Below are positions 42,344-53,120 of a stretch of DNA of 64,000 nucleotides, in pieces. Below the pieces are notes generated by a model. That model had not been told where the DNA came from and searched no databases. It saw nothing but the letters and a program-made list of their open reading frames with translations. This DNA comes from Pyropia haitanensis. Taxonomy: Eukaryota > Rhodophyta > Bangiophyceae > Bangiales > Bangiaceae. The stretch covers positions 7,231,485 through 7,295,484 of the forward strand of contig SDUX01000002.1 in the NCBI GenBank assembly GCA_008729055.1, given 5' to 3'. Every line of letters starts with the position of its first letter. Position 1 is the first letter of the stretch. Both the position numbers and the translations under genes were made by a program.

Positions 42344-45300
42344 CGCTGAGCGGTGGCGGAGGTCAGGCACAGCAGGCCCCTGCAAAGAGACCCGAACGCG
42401 CTGGGGGCGCCGCGCCCCGGCACCAACGGCTGCCGCACCACTGCACGGGGGAGACCCCACACGCCGCCGGTGGGAAAGAACAGCAGGCCACAGCCGCGAG
42501 CCCGGATAACGTACTGTGGCGATGACGCAAACAGCGAGGGGGGGGGGGGGGGGGAGCGGGGAGGAAGCGTGGTATTGGAAAAAAAAAAAAAAAGGGGGCG
42601 ACAGGGGGGGGTTAACGGGAGACGCACGTAGGGAAGCGCGCGGGGGGACGGGCCCGGGTGGCGGAAAGACCACAGGGGCGCGCGCCGACCGCTGGGCGCC
42701 AGCCCGCCCCGCACGCCGCCGGGACGCGCACGCCACCCCGGCGGGGCCAACCAGACCAAGGCACACCCGCAGGCGGCGGCGGGACCGCCCCGCTGCGGTG
42801 CGCGGCCGAGCGACCACGGGCGGCGGCGCGGTGGTGCACACCCGCGGCTGGTGCCGGGGCACGCGCTGGCGCCGGGTGGACGCCGCACCGCGCCGCTTGA
42901 CACGCCTCCCGCCCGCCCGCCCGCCGCGCACTCCGCGGCGGCGGCGCGTGGCCGGAGCGCGCGGTGGGGAGCGCGCAGAGCGCGCGCGGAGGGGGGGGCG
43001 GGGCGGGGCGGCAGGAGGGCAAGACGGGGGGGGGGGTGCGGACCGGTGGCCACAGGCTTCCCGCCGACGACGATACAGAGGGCGCTGCTGTGGCGGGGAC
43101 GGGGGTTGGGTGGGAAAAGGTGGAGAGGGGGAGCGCCGCGTTTGCGCGGTGACCAAATTGTGACCGCCCGCCAATGCGCACGGCCGCGCGGCGAGGCAGG
43201 CGTTTCTTTTCTTTCCCGCTCGGGCCCCCCACCCACACCCACCCTGCGCTGCGCGCGTGTGCAATTTCATTGTGGGAACAGGCGCCGGGGGAGGACGGAG
43301 TTGGCGGCTCGCCCCCGCCACCTGCAGCCGCCAAATGTGAGGCGGTCGGTCGGGGTGGCGCGGCGGGTGGGGTGCACACCAGATTGGCCGCGGGCGCCAG
43401 CGGGGACTGATCATCGGCCCCGCTGGCACGTGCCGCCCCCAACAGCGCGCGCGCGGGAGGAGCGACGGCCCATGTACACCACGGCAGCCGTGTGTTTTTC
43501 GCGTCGCTGTTGTACTCTGCCTCTTCTGTTTGTTTTTGCCTCATCATTTGCGACTGTTCACCCAAAGGAGGGAAGAGGGGACCGGAACGGGTGGCCGCCG
43601 CCGCCTCCATTTCCTCGCGGTGGTGGTAGCAGCGGCCTCGCCGGCGACCATGGCGGTCTGACAGGTGCGGCAGACAGCGACGCCAGCGGCTGTGGCGGCT
43701 CGCCACGCACAGCACCAACGCCGCAGCCGCGGTCCACCGCCGCCCGCAGTGCCGGTGGCGGTGCGTGCCGCCACACCGCCGCCGCCGCCGCCCCCGCGGT
43801 GTTTTGCTTTGTGCAATTTAGCGCGCCCCTCCCCCAGCGCGCCACCACCGCGCGCCCTTATGTAACCACCAGCCGGCCCCCACCGGCGGCGCCAACCGCG
43901 TGCAGCTGTTGCGCGGGTGCCCGCCACCCCCGCAGCGGCCCCAGCAGGCACCGTTGGCGGTGCCGCCCCCTCCCGCGCGGTGGTGACGCGAAGCGCATGC
44001 CCTCCTCACCCGTCAGCCGCTGCCGGGGGAACCCGAAAAGCCGCCCCATCACCGCCCCACCCCCCCGCCCCCTCCCCCCCGACGCACACCAGCGCAAGCT
44101 CCCACCGCCAGAGTCATCATGCGAAGCGGCGCGGGCAGCCTGCCCGGCTACGCGGTGGCCACCACTGGGGGCGGCACACCAGGCAACGGCGGTGGCGGGA
44201 GCGACCTCGGGAACGGGGCAAGGGTGCGGTCAGCGTCGGAGCTGCCGTCGCCTAGCACTGATGGCGGCGGATTGTCCCCGCCACGCCCACGCAGCAGCAA
44301 GTTTGTCAAAGCGCAAGCGGCAGGGAACCGCCGCCGCGGCCGCCATCGCCACCGCTGTTGCCGCTGCCGCCATCTCGTACTTGCCGGCCGCTACCGGGCG
44401 GGGAGGGGAGGTGAAAGAGAGGGTTGATGCCGGTATTGGTACTGCCGGCGGCTGCCGCCCACGCGTTTTTTTTCCGTCGCGGGGGGGTGGGAAGCGGGGC
44501 CCTCGGTTGCAAGGACCGCTCTGTTGGGGGCGGCCGCCACATCCCTCCCGCTGCACCTGGGGAGCTGCTTCTATCGCCCGTGTGGCGGCCCGCCCCGCGG
44601 TCGGTCGGCACGCTCCCCCCCCCCCCCGGCCGTGCGCTCGGACGCGGTCCACTCATCGACAGGCCTCGCCGTTCCCGCTTCCTCCTGCTCCTTGCCACGA
44701 AGGCGGCAGCAGCAGCAGCAGCGGCAGCGGTGGCGACGGCGGTAGCGGTAGTGGCGGCGGCGACGTACCATCGAGCGGCAGCAGCGGGCCGACCGGCCGT
44801 GCCTGGGACCCGCCGCCCTCCCCACGGCGGGCGGGTGGCCAGTGGCGGCACCTCCCGGGCGTCGCGCCGGCGGAGGTGCACCACCGCCTGGTCACAGCCG
44901 GTGGGGCCGCTGCCGACTCCCTGCCGCGCCGACCGGCGGCAGCTGGCGGTCGGCGCTGGGGCGACCCGCGAGCGCGGCACGCCGCGGGGGGGCGGGAGTG
45001 AGAGGGGGGGGGCGGGATGCCGCGCGCGCCCCGCGGGGAGGGGACCGGCGCGCCCACTCCCCCCTTCCCCCCCCGGCCCCTCCTCGCGTCCCGACGGCGG
45101 CCCCTTCCCGTCACTGCGCTTGCTCCTGCCGGCGCCGCGGGCAGCTCGGAACGGAAGGACAGGAAGGGGGGGGGGGAGCGACGGCAGACCGCGCCGTGGT
45201 GGTGGCGCGGCCGTGAGGCGCCCGCGGGCGGTGCTCCCTCGTAACCCGCTCGCGCCCCCCCCGCAGGAAGCCGCACTCGCGCGCCGCAGGGGCCGCGGGC

Positions 45301-45946
45301 GACCCCCCCGCCGCGGGGACCGCCGGCGGGAGGCCGCCGTTGCCCACAGGCCCACCCCTCCCCGCCCCCGCCGCCACCTCCGACGCCGCCTCTGCTGCCG
45401 CCGAGGCCGTGGCCGCCGCGCCGCCAACGACGAACCGCGGCCGACGACCGGCGACCGGTGCCTCTCCCTTTGGTCTGCCCCACGTGTAGGTGGGCTGGGC
45501 CGGGCTGCGCCGCCCCTCCCCGTTGCCAGGACGAGCCCCGCCGATGGATCTCCGTGGCTCTACGCGCTCAGCGGCCACACATAGACGGGGGGGGGGGGGG
45601 GGAGGGGAGCAGGGGGGGGAACTTGATGCCACCCAAAATGGACGGCCGCCCCCTCGCCTGTGGCAGTGGCCTGGGCAGTCGGGACGCGCGACGCGACAAA
45701 GAGGGAAAAACAACAAAGCAACGCGAGGAACGCTTCAGACAAGAGCAGATGGACCCCCTCTTCACCACACACGGCGCTGCCGCCGCCGTACACGAGGCCC
45801 CGCCCGCTCACTCCACTCGACGGAACACCGCACGGGTGCCGCACAGCCTCCCCCCCCCCCCCCCATCCTTCCGCCACCCCTCCCTCCCCCAATTCCCGCA
45901 ACCTGCCAGGTCGGCGCTCCCCCTGTGGCTCGTCCCACCCTCCGGC
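42344..45946. other. Intergenic with a possible small gene
   Basis: About 3.6 kb between the divergent USP7 start and the redoxin 3' end. An A-run at 42,581-42,593 and very pure G/C segments follow. A/T-balanced patches are at 43,480-43,560. The only coding candidate is listed separately (44,119-45,489). Confidence 0.45.
44119..45489 (+). CDS. Hypothetical Gly/Ser/Ala-rich protein (weak candidate)
   Basis: Not recognised. From MRSGAGSLPGYAVATTGGG the frame runs with natural-looking residues to KFVKAQAAGN. It then reads sensibly only after a frame change (SKRKRQGTAAAAAIATAVAAAAISYL), a Ser/Gly block SSSSSGSGGDGGSGSGGG, and WRHLPGVAPAEVHHRLV near 44,860. A possible last exon follows the acceptor ccccccccgcag at 45,263-45,274 and ends in GASPFGLPHV and a stop at 45,487. 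Low-complexity composition and the lack of any domain make this uncertain; it may be no gene. Confidence 0.2.
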
Positions 45947-46501
45947 TCAGTCCTTCCACTTGATGCTGCACCCCATCGACGGCACCGCGTCGGGCAGCGC
46001 GCGGCCGTCGAGGAGCGCGTCCAGCGCCGCCCGCAGGTACCCCCCATCCGGCGCAATCGCGTTGCCCGGCGAGCTCGCGTCGATCCGCCCGCGGTAGACG
46101 GCGGCCAGGCGGTCGTCAAAGATGAACACGTCCGGCGTGCACACCGCGCCGTACGCCTTGGCCACCGCCTGGGACTCGTCGTACAGGTAGGCCGCGGCGG
46201 CCGGGTAGTAGCGGGTCTTGGCCGCGGCGATCGCGTCGGGGCCGTCGGCGGGGTAGTCGGCCACGTCGTTGGACGAGATGAGCACGACCGCACAGCCGCG
46301 GGCGGCGTAGTCAGCTGCCACGCGCTGGATGACCTCGCGGACGGCGACGACGTACGGGCAGTGCTCACAGATGAAGAGGATCACCGTCGCGGCCGTGCCG
46401 CGGACCGCTTCCAGAGTGACCGACGTGCCGGTGGAGGGATCAGGTAGCGTGAAGGGTGGCGCGGTCGTCAGGGACGTCCCGCTGCGGCCGGCAAGACCCA
46501 T
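45947..46501 (-). CDS. Thioredoxin-fold redoxin (AhpC/TSA-like, CxxC)
   Basis: 184 residues, intronless. It has the NHCPYV-family signature in the form FICEHCPYVVAVREVIQ (Cys 45 and Cys 48). This is followed by VLISSNDVADYPADGPDAI, YLYDESQAVAKAYGAVCTPDVFIFD with a third Cys at 121 before the conserved cis-Pro, and LAAVYRGRIDASSPGN. It ends SMGCSIKWKD, the usual GCSIKWK tail. Family members of this cyanobacterial/plant type are thiol-dependent reductases or peroxidase-like proteins of uncharacterised substrate. No clear presequence is seen (only ~15 residues precede the fold), suggesting cytosol, although a missed 5' exon is possible. Confidence 0.88.
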   Translation of the reverse strand: MGLAGRSGTSLTTAPPFTLPDPSTGTSVTLEAVRGTAATVILFICEHCPYVVAVREVIQRVAADYAARGCAVVLISSNDVADYPADGPDAIAAAKTRYYPAAAAYLYDESQAVAKAYGAVCTPDVFIFDDRLAAVYRGRIDASSPGNAIAPDGGYLRAALDALLDGRALPDAVPSMGCSIKWKD

Positions 46502-47329
46502 CGCGCGCGCAGCAGTGACACGCGCTCACGTTGGCGCAGGAAAGGAAGAAGGGGAGTCTGCGATGTGCGGTACTTCTCAGACGCAGCGCCAGAGCTCGGC
46601 GTCGAGGAGAGTCAAGCAAGAACGGGGGTAAGTCAGCCTACATGTACGCTGTTCTCCGCGAGCTCAATGCGTCGTGAAGCAACAGCGAGGGACACAACAG
46701 TGCGTCCACAACCGTGCGTCCCCTCCTAGTAGTAGCTCGCAGGGAATAGAACCAGGTGCAATGCTACGGTCGTCGTGTGTGTGCAAGTGGGCGGTTAAAC
46801 AGCAGGCACCACGGGACGGCAAGCCACTGCGCGAAAGCCCCCGTCACCAAATGTGGAGCTTCACTCACAATAATAATTGTGAAGACGTCGGTTAAGTTTG
46901 GTACTTGCACGTGGCAATGGCGCTGATCAGCTTTTCCATTTCCGGGAGATGGCGCTGTTGCCACCACCGCCGAGCCGGGTTCCACTCCAGCCCGCCGCCA
47001 AGTATCATATCCCGGCAGCCCCCGCGCGGGAGCGCTGTGGGCGCGGCGCCGTCCCTTGGCAGCATCGGCCTGGCGGCGGCGGTTGCTCCCGTGCTTTCCT
47101 TCTCCCCCGTCGCCCGCCGACCCGTGCGGTGCGTCGCGGCGACTGTGGGCGGCCGCGGCGGGGGCCCAGGCGACGCGCCCCCCCCCCTGGTTTGATGTAG
47201 CGCCCACGACCGGCGCGGCACGGCACCTGCTCTCGCCTCCCCGCCGCGCCGCCCCGCGCGGCGCCGCCGCCGCCGCCGCCCGGCCGCCCGGCCGGCCACG
47301 CCGCCGCGGTCACGCGGGCGTGCGGCGCC
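46502..47329. other. Intergenic, divergent
   Basis: About 0.8 kb between the divergent starts of the redoxin and patatin genes. The 46,640-46,920 part has a balanced composition with ataataattgtg near 46,869, a reasonable promoter zone. No element is certain. Confidence 0.4.
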
Positions 47330-48526
47330 ATGGCCAGCGCCCCCGCCCTGCCTGGGACCACCCCGCCCGCTGCGGCGGGCCGCCGCCGGCACCGGGTGCC
47401 GGCCTTTGTCGCGCCCGCGGGCCTCGCGCGCGCCGCGCCGCCGCGGCTGGCGGCCAGCTCCTTCCTGCCCCCGCCCGCGCCGCCCGCGTGGCGGTGGCGG
47501 TGGCGGCGGCCGCCGCCGCCGCCGGCCGCTGCGGCGACCACTACCACCACCACTACCACCACCACCACCACCACCACCACCACCACCACCCGCGGTCCGC
47601 CGCGGCGGCGGCCGCCGCGGCCGACGCGGCCGCCGCCGCGGCCGCCGCCTCCCGCGGCGCTGCTGGGCTTTCGCGGCTGGGGCGCGCCGCCGCCGCCGCC
47701 AGACGAGGGCGCCCCCGGCAGCGAGCCGCCCGACCCGCCCCGATGGCAGCCGTCTGGCAGGGATGACCACCCGCCGCGGGACGTGGAGGCGGCCGCCAGC
47801 CGTGGGGGGGGCCACGCCGGCGGGGCGGGCGTCCGCCCACCGGCCGGCGAGCCACCCGGTGCCGCCGTCGTCGACACGGCTGGCAGACAACTGCCGCTGC
47901 CCACCCCCGGCAGTGGCGACGCCGACGCGGCCCTCCTTAGCGGCGACGACGGCGACGACGACGGGGACGGCGGCGGCGACGGCGACGTCGACGCCGCCCG
48001 TGACAGTGACGGCAACGGCGGTGGCGGCAGTGGCCCGTGGGCGGTGCTGGCGGGCATCCAGTCGACCGTCGGCTGGGCGTGGGCGGCGGCCGTGCCGCTC
48101 CTGCAGCGCACGTTTGTGGTGACGTCGCCCACGTCGGCGGCGGGCAGCGTCGTCGCTGGCGTGGCCGCGGACCGCGACGCGGCGGCGGCCGCCGCCGCCG
48201 CCACCCGGCGGGCCGGCGGGCGGCGGGATCTGGCGGCCGCAGACGGTGGCGGCGGCGGCGGCGGCGGCGGCGACGGCGGCACGGCCGCCGCGGCGGCGGC
48301 CGCCGCGACCGCCGCTGACGGGGGGGTCTATTTTGATGACGATGGCGTCGCGGCGCGGCTGGCGGCCAAGCGCGCCTCGTCGGGGCGGGACCCGTCGTGG
48401 CGGCGGCAGCCGCCGCTCGTGGACGCGGGCGCCGCCGCCACGGACGGGTGGCCGGCCGCGGCGGCGGCGGCGCAGGCGGGTGCCACCGGGATGCCGCCGC
48501 CGGACGGGGCCGCCGCGGCCGCCGCC

Positions 48527-48563
<37 letters not shown>

Positions 48564-51374
48564 TGGCAGACCCGCCGCCGGCGGCGCCGCCGGCGTCGTC
48601 GTCGGTGGCGTCCCCCCCCCCCGCGCCCGCCGCCGCGGCGTCGGAGCCCGCGTCTGGCGGCGTCCGCGTCGGCCCGTTTGCCTTTTTCCGCGGCAAAAAA
48701 AAGGCGGCCGACCCGCCGGCGGCGCTCGAGACGTCCCCCGCCTTTTCCGCCGCCCACTGGGTGTCCCCGCCGCCCGACGCGTTTGCGGTGCTCTCCCCGT
48801 CGGCAACGTACGCGGCGGTGGACGCGGCGCTCAGCCGCCGCCGCCCGTCGGGCGCGACGCTCGCGACGGTCATCCCGTACGACGCGCAGCGGCGGCTGTT
48901 TCGGGAGCTGGCCACCCTCCCGGTGCCGCCCGCGGCGCGGGCGGGTGCCTCGTCCCCGTCGGCGACGGCGGCGGCGGCGGCGGCAGCGGCAGCGGGGGGA
49001 TGGTGGCGGGGGGCGGGCGGGCGGCGCTGGCGGCGGTGACGCCGACGCGTATACCCGCCTCCGTGAGGCGGAGGAGGCAGAGCAGCTGCGGGAGGAAGAG
49101 GCGACGGGGGGGGGGCTGCTGGGCCTGCCGGGCCGCCTGGTTGGCGGCGCCTGGTCGGCGGTGGCGTCGCTGTGGGCGGGCGGCGGCGCGGACGCGGTCG
49201 CGGCCGAGGTGCCGGGCGGGGGCGCCGCCGCGGCGGCGGCGGCGCCCGCCGCCGGGCTGCGGCCGGCCGGCGGCGCGCCGCCGCGCGGCGGCGACGCCAA
49301 GCGCAAAGGCGGCCGGGAGGAGCCGATGGCCGCGTACGCCGCGGCCATGACGCGCGAGTCGGGCCTCTTTGACGACAGCGAGCTGCCCTCGTCGGCGGCT
49401 GCCGCCGCGTTTGCCGCGGCCGCCGCGATGGCGTCGTCCCCGTCGGCGGTCTTTTCGGGGGCGCCCGCGACGGAGACCGCGGGCCTGGCCGCCGCCGTTG
49501 CCGTCGGGCGGGCGGTCAAGAGCCGCGCCGACGCGCAGGTGTTTGTCGAGTCGCTCGGCGTCGCCGCGCTCGTCCGCGCCGCGTCGCACCTGCCGCGGGG
49601 CTCCCAGCGGGCGGCGGCCATCACGGCGCTCGCCAACCTGGTCATTGAGCTCCCCGCCGCGCGGGTGTCGGTGCTCGAGGCCGAGGCGGGCGCCATCCGC
49701 GGCCTCCTCCGGCGGGTGGTCGTCAACAGCGGGGTGGTGCGGCCGCCGGCGGGGACGGAGGCGCTCGTCAGCGGCGCGCACCTGCTCGGCACGCTGTCAC
49801 TGGGGCGGTCCGCGGCCGAGCGCGGCTGGCGCACCGCCTTTGCCCGCGACGCGGAGGTGGTCCGCGCGCTCAAGCGGTTTGCGGGCGGCACGAGCAGCGA
49901 GAGCGAGGAGTCGGTCGCGCGGGCGGCGCGGCGCGCGCTCGGCGCGCTGGGCGTCAACGTGTGGCGGCCGCGGGTGGCGGGCCAGCGCGGCCTGCGTATC
50001 CTCTCTATCGACGGCGGCGGCACGCGGGCGGTCATGACGTTTGAGATGCTCAAGCACCTCAAGCAGCTGACCGGCTGCGAGATCCACGAGCTGTTTGACG
50101 TTATCGGCGGCACCTCGACGGGCGCCATCGTGGCCGCGTCGATCGGCCTCGCCCACCGGTCGGTGGAGGACGTGGAGACCCTGTACCGGGACATGATTGG
50201 CAAGATCTTTGCCAAGAAGCCGGTCAACGGGCCCAAGATGCTCATCACACGCGCCTACTACGACACGGGGGTGCTGGAGGAGACGCTCAAGCGCGAGTGC
50301 GGGTGCGGCGTCTTTATCGATTCCGCCGCCGAGGCGGACATGAACAAGGTGTTTGTCGTGTCCTCGCTCGTGTCGCGGTCGCCCAACCAGCTGCACGTCT
50401 TCCGCAACTACACGTACCCCGAAGGGAGCAAGTCCCGCTACGAGGGCACCGTCGAGGCGCAACTGTGGGAGGCGCTCCGCGCGTCGTCGGCGGCGCCCAC
50501 CTTTTTCTCCGAGATCCGCATCGACGGGGACATCCATGCCGACGGCGCGATTGTCGCCAACAACCCGACGGCGGTGGCGCTGCACGAGGCCAAGAACATG
50601 TACCCGGGGGTGCCCATCGAGCTGCTCGTCTCGATGGGGAACGGCACCACCCCCGAGGACGCGGGCGCCGAGGTCGCCGCTGCTGCCGCCGCGGCGGACG
50701 AGGTGGTGGGCGGCGGCGGCGGCGGCAAGGCGGCCGCCGAGGCCGCCGAGGCCGCCGCGGCCGCCTTCAAGACTGTCCGCCGCAAGGAGAGCCTCGGCTG
50801 GAACGACATGATTGGCAGCATCGTCGCGTCGGCGACCGCCACCGAGACGGTGCACCACGCGCTGACGGACGTCCTCCCCTCCGAGTCGTACCACCGGTTC
50901 AACCCAGAGACCGCCGCGACGAGCATTGACGAGACGCGCGCGTCGGTGCTGGCGCAGTGGGTGGAGGACTCGGCGGCGTACATTGAGCGGGAGCGGGCCC
51001 GCTTTGACGCCGTCGCCGACATCCTCCGCCCGACCGCGCGGGTGTCGCTGGTGCAGCGCGCGCGCGACGCGCTCGCCGCGGAGCTCGCCTATATCCGTGC
51101 CACCGCCCGGGAGGGGGGGCGGGGGGGGCGGCCGACGCCGCCGGGGGGGGGGGGGGGGGCGCCGGCGGCGGGGGGGGGGGGGGAGGGGTTGTCCGCGGCG
51201 CCGCCGCGGTCGGGTTTGTGGTGCCAAAGAGTGGGAGCCGCGGTGGCGCGCGCAAGGGCGACGATGGTGGGGGGGGCGGGTTCCTTTGGGGTTTGTTTCG
51301 GGGCCGCAGCCGGGAAGGGAGTGAGCAGGGGAGAGAGGGGGGGGGCACGCCGTGATGATCAGATTGTCTATTGA
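47330..51374 (+). CDS. Patatin-like phospholipase, PNPLA8/iPLA2-gamma-like, probable run-length frame break
   Basis: Calcium-independent phospholipase releasing fatty acid from phospholipids by a Ser-Asp dyad. The N-terminal 560 residues from MASAPALPGTTP are low complexity (poly-Thr, Pro and Ala runs; FFRGKKKAADPP). The frame changes in a G-run near 49,008-49,013; after it DADAYTRLREAEEAEQLREEEA continues the protein, so a one-base run error is likely. Next come ARM-like helices (49,440-49,970: LVRAASHLPRGSQRAAAITALANLV). The patatin domain follows: ILSIDGGGTRAVMTFEML, hydrolase elbow GGTSTGA with Ser at 50,114, VFRNYTYPEGSKSRYEG, ALRASSAAPTFF, and Asp in ADGAIVANNP at 50,541. This order matches PNPLA8. 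The domain ends with RRKESLGWNDMIG and a helical region. The tail after 51,105 lies in G-runs and its true end is uncertain. Chloroplast or mitochondrial location is possible. Confidence 0.85.
47536..47590 (+). repeat. (ACC)n microsatellite encoding poly-Thr
   Basis: Eighteen acc/act triplets in frame in the patatin gene's N-terminal region, the complement type of the GGT run at 28,751. Length is probably polymorphic. Confidence 0.95.
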
Positions 51375-51647
51375 GGGCCACAGCCGCGTGGGGGGCGGGG
51401 GGGGAGGGTTGACGTTGGAAGAGGTGTGGAAGGCATGACTGGAGGCGCCCAGACGGGGGTGTGGGGTGCTCGTGGGGGTGCCCGTGGGGGCACTGCGGGG
51501 CCGGGGCCTGCCTGGGCACGCGCAGCCGTGCGCGGTCGTCCCAGGCTCTACTAAACGACGCACACAAGCAGCAGACTCGCACGCACGCGGGGGAGCGGCG
51601 AGCGCGTGCTCGCCGCCTCCCTTCCCCCCCCCGGCCGCCACCACTCC

Positions 51648-52646
51648 TCACGCCGCCGCCCCCGGCGTCGACGGCGGCGGCAGCACGCCGCGGTTGTCGC
51701 CCCCCCCCTCTGCCGCGCGCGCGGCGAGGATGGCCTCGGCGACGAGCATATCCTCTGGCGTGGTGATCTTGAGGTTGGTGTACTCGCCGCGGGTGAGCTT
51801 GACGCGCCCGCCCACCGCCTCGACGACCGACACGTCGTCGGTGACGGCGGCGCCGCTCGCGTGGACCGCCGCAAAGCCCCGCTCCAGCAGCCGCCGCTCC
51901 ACCACCTGCGGCGTCGCCGCCTCCCACAGCCGCCCCCGGTCGAGCGTGCGCGCCACAAACACGCCGTCGCCGTCGGCATCGCCGCCGTCGGCACCCCCCC
52001 CCACCGCCGCCTCCTTGACCGTTGCCTTGACGGGCACCGCCAGCACCGCGGCGCCATACACCGCCGCGTCCGCCACCACCGCCCGCACCTCCGCGGCCGT
52101 CACGCACGGCCGTGCGGCGTCGTGGACCGCGACGAGCACGACCGCGTCGGGGAGCGTCGCGAGCCCCGACGCCACCGACGCCTGCCGCTCGTCGCCGGGG
52201 TCCGCCCACGCAAACGACACGCCCGCCGCGGCGGCGGCGGTGGGGAGGTCGGCATAGGCGGGACGGGCGGTGGCGGCGAGGACGACGGTCAGGTGGGTGA
52301 CGCCGGGGGTGGCGGCGGTGAGGAAGGCGCCGGCGGAGCGGCGGAGGATGGGCGTGCCGCGCAGGGGGAGGAACTGCTTGGGCGTCGCGGAGCGCATGCG
52401 CGAGCCGGTGCCACCGGCAAGGAGGATGACGCCCACCGGGGGGGGGGGGGGCGGGGGGGGCGCTGCAGAGGTGGACGCGTCGGCCGACATGGCGAGAGGG
52501 GGAGGGGGGGGAGCCCGCCGCCGCCGGGGGGCCGCCGCCGCCGCCGCCGCCGCGCCGCCGCGCCGCGCCGCGGCAGGCCGGCAGCTGGGGGCGCGCGTCC
52601 AGGCGCAGACGCCAACGGCGCCAGTGACAAAGGCGGGAGATGGCAT
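51648..52646 (-). CDS. ispD: 2-C-methyl-D-erythritol 4-phosphate cytidylyltransferase, plastid
   Basis: Third step of the plastid MEP isoprenoid pathway: MEP + CTP to CDP-methylerythritol + PPi. 332 residues. The start at MPSPAFVTGAVG gives a ~75-residue Ala/Arg/Pro-rich transit peptide. The catalytic domain starts VGVILLAGGTGSRMRSATPKQF with the conserved GxGxRM and PKQ. Then come GDERQASVASGL, VHDAARPCV, VPVKATVKE, ARTLDRGRLWEAATPQV, ASGAAVTDDVSVVE and GEYTNLKITTPEDMLVAEAIL, the family's closing motif. All catalytic Arg, Lys and Asp motifs are present. A short acidic/Gly insertion (GGGADGGDADGDG) separates two strands. Intronless. It lies convergent with the patatin gene, about 270 bp apart. 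Confidence 0.95.
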   Translation of the reverse strand: MPSPAFVTGAVGVCAWTRAPSCRPAAARRGGAAAAAAAAPRRRRAPPPPPLAMSADASTSAAPPPPPPPPVGVILLAGGTGSRMRSATPKQFLPLRGTPILRRSAGAFLTAATPGVTHLTVVLAATARPAYADLPTAAAAAGVSFAWADPGDERQASVASGLATLPDAVVLVAVHDAARPCVTAAEVRAVVADAAVYGAAVLAVPVKATVKEAAVGGGADGGDADGDGVFVARTLDRGRLWEAATPQVVERRLLERGFAAVHASGAAVTDDVSVVEAVGGRVKLTRGEYTNLKITTPEDMLVAEAILAARAAEGGGDNRGVLPPPSTPGAAA

Positions 52647-53120
52647 GGTGAGGGGCGGGGGGGGGGGGGGGTGCTTGGGGGTCACAGCCGGCGCGGGGGG
52701 GGGGGGGGGGGGGGGGAGTGGGCGGGGGTGGTGGGGTGGGCGGCGCGGGAAGTGGGGCCGCGGTCGTCGCAGCGTTTTCTGGCCGCTGCGATGAAGATGG
52801 GCGCAAGGGCGCAACTGCGCGGCGGCGCAGATCCGGCGGGATCCTACGGATCACGCACGGGGCGGTGGTGTCTGTAAGCCGGAAACGGCGGTGCGCTGCG
52901 GTGTGAAAAAAAAAAAAAAAGAAAAAAAAACCAGTGTCCGTGGGAGGAAAAAAACAAAGAAAACAAGGGAACCTGCACACAAGACGGGAAAAGGAAAAAA
53001 ACAACTAAGCCACAACAGCGAGGAAAAAGGAACAAGCGGTCGAGGCAACACAAACAACCACACCCTGTCAACACCCACGCGCCGCGACGCAACCCCAAAG
53101 CGCCTCCTGCTCGACAATCA
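52647..53120. other. Intergenic with homopolymer cluster
   Basis: 474 bp containing G-runs of 10-19 (near 52,660 and 52,698-52,716) and an A-run of 14-15 with a second A-run (52,905-52,930). It separates the ispD start from the 3' end of the SnRK-like kinase gene. The A-rich part may belong to the kinase 3' region. Confidence 0.5.

Noticed and set aside
42344..43429. N-terminal extension of the USP7 frame by 362 codons
   Set aside because: Low-complexity Pro/Arg sequence with no homology; MATH domain begins 39 residues after the internal Met at 42,343, as in known USP7.
49797..51644. 615-codon minus-strand frame across the patatin domain
   Set aside because: Antisense to strongly conserved catalytic motifs on the plus strand; no recognisable domain.
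51375..51647. Small gene between patatin and ispD
   Set aside because: Short 273-bp convergent interval with G-runs; no frame with natural composition.
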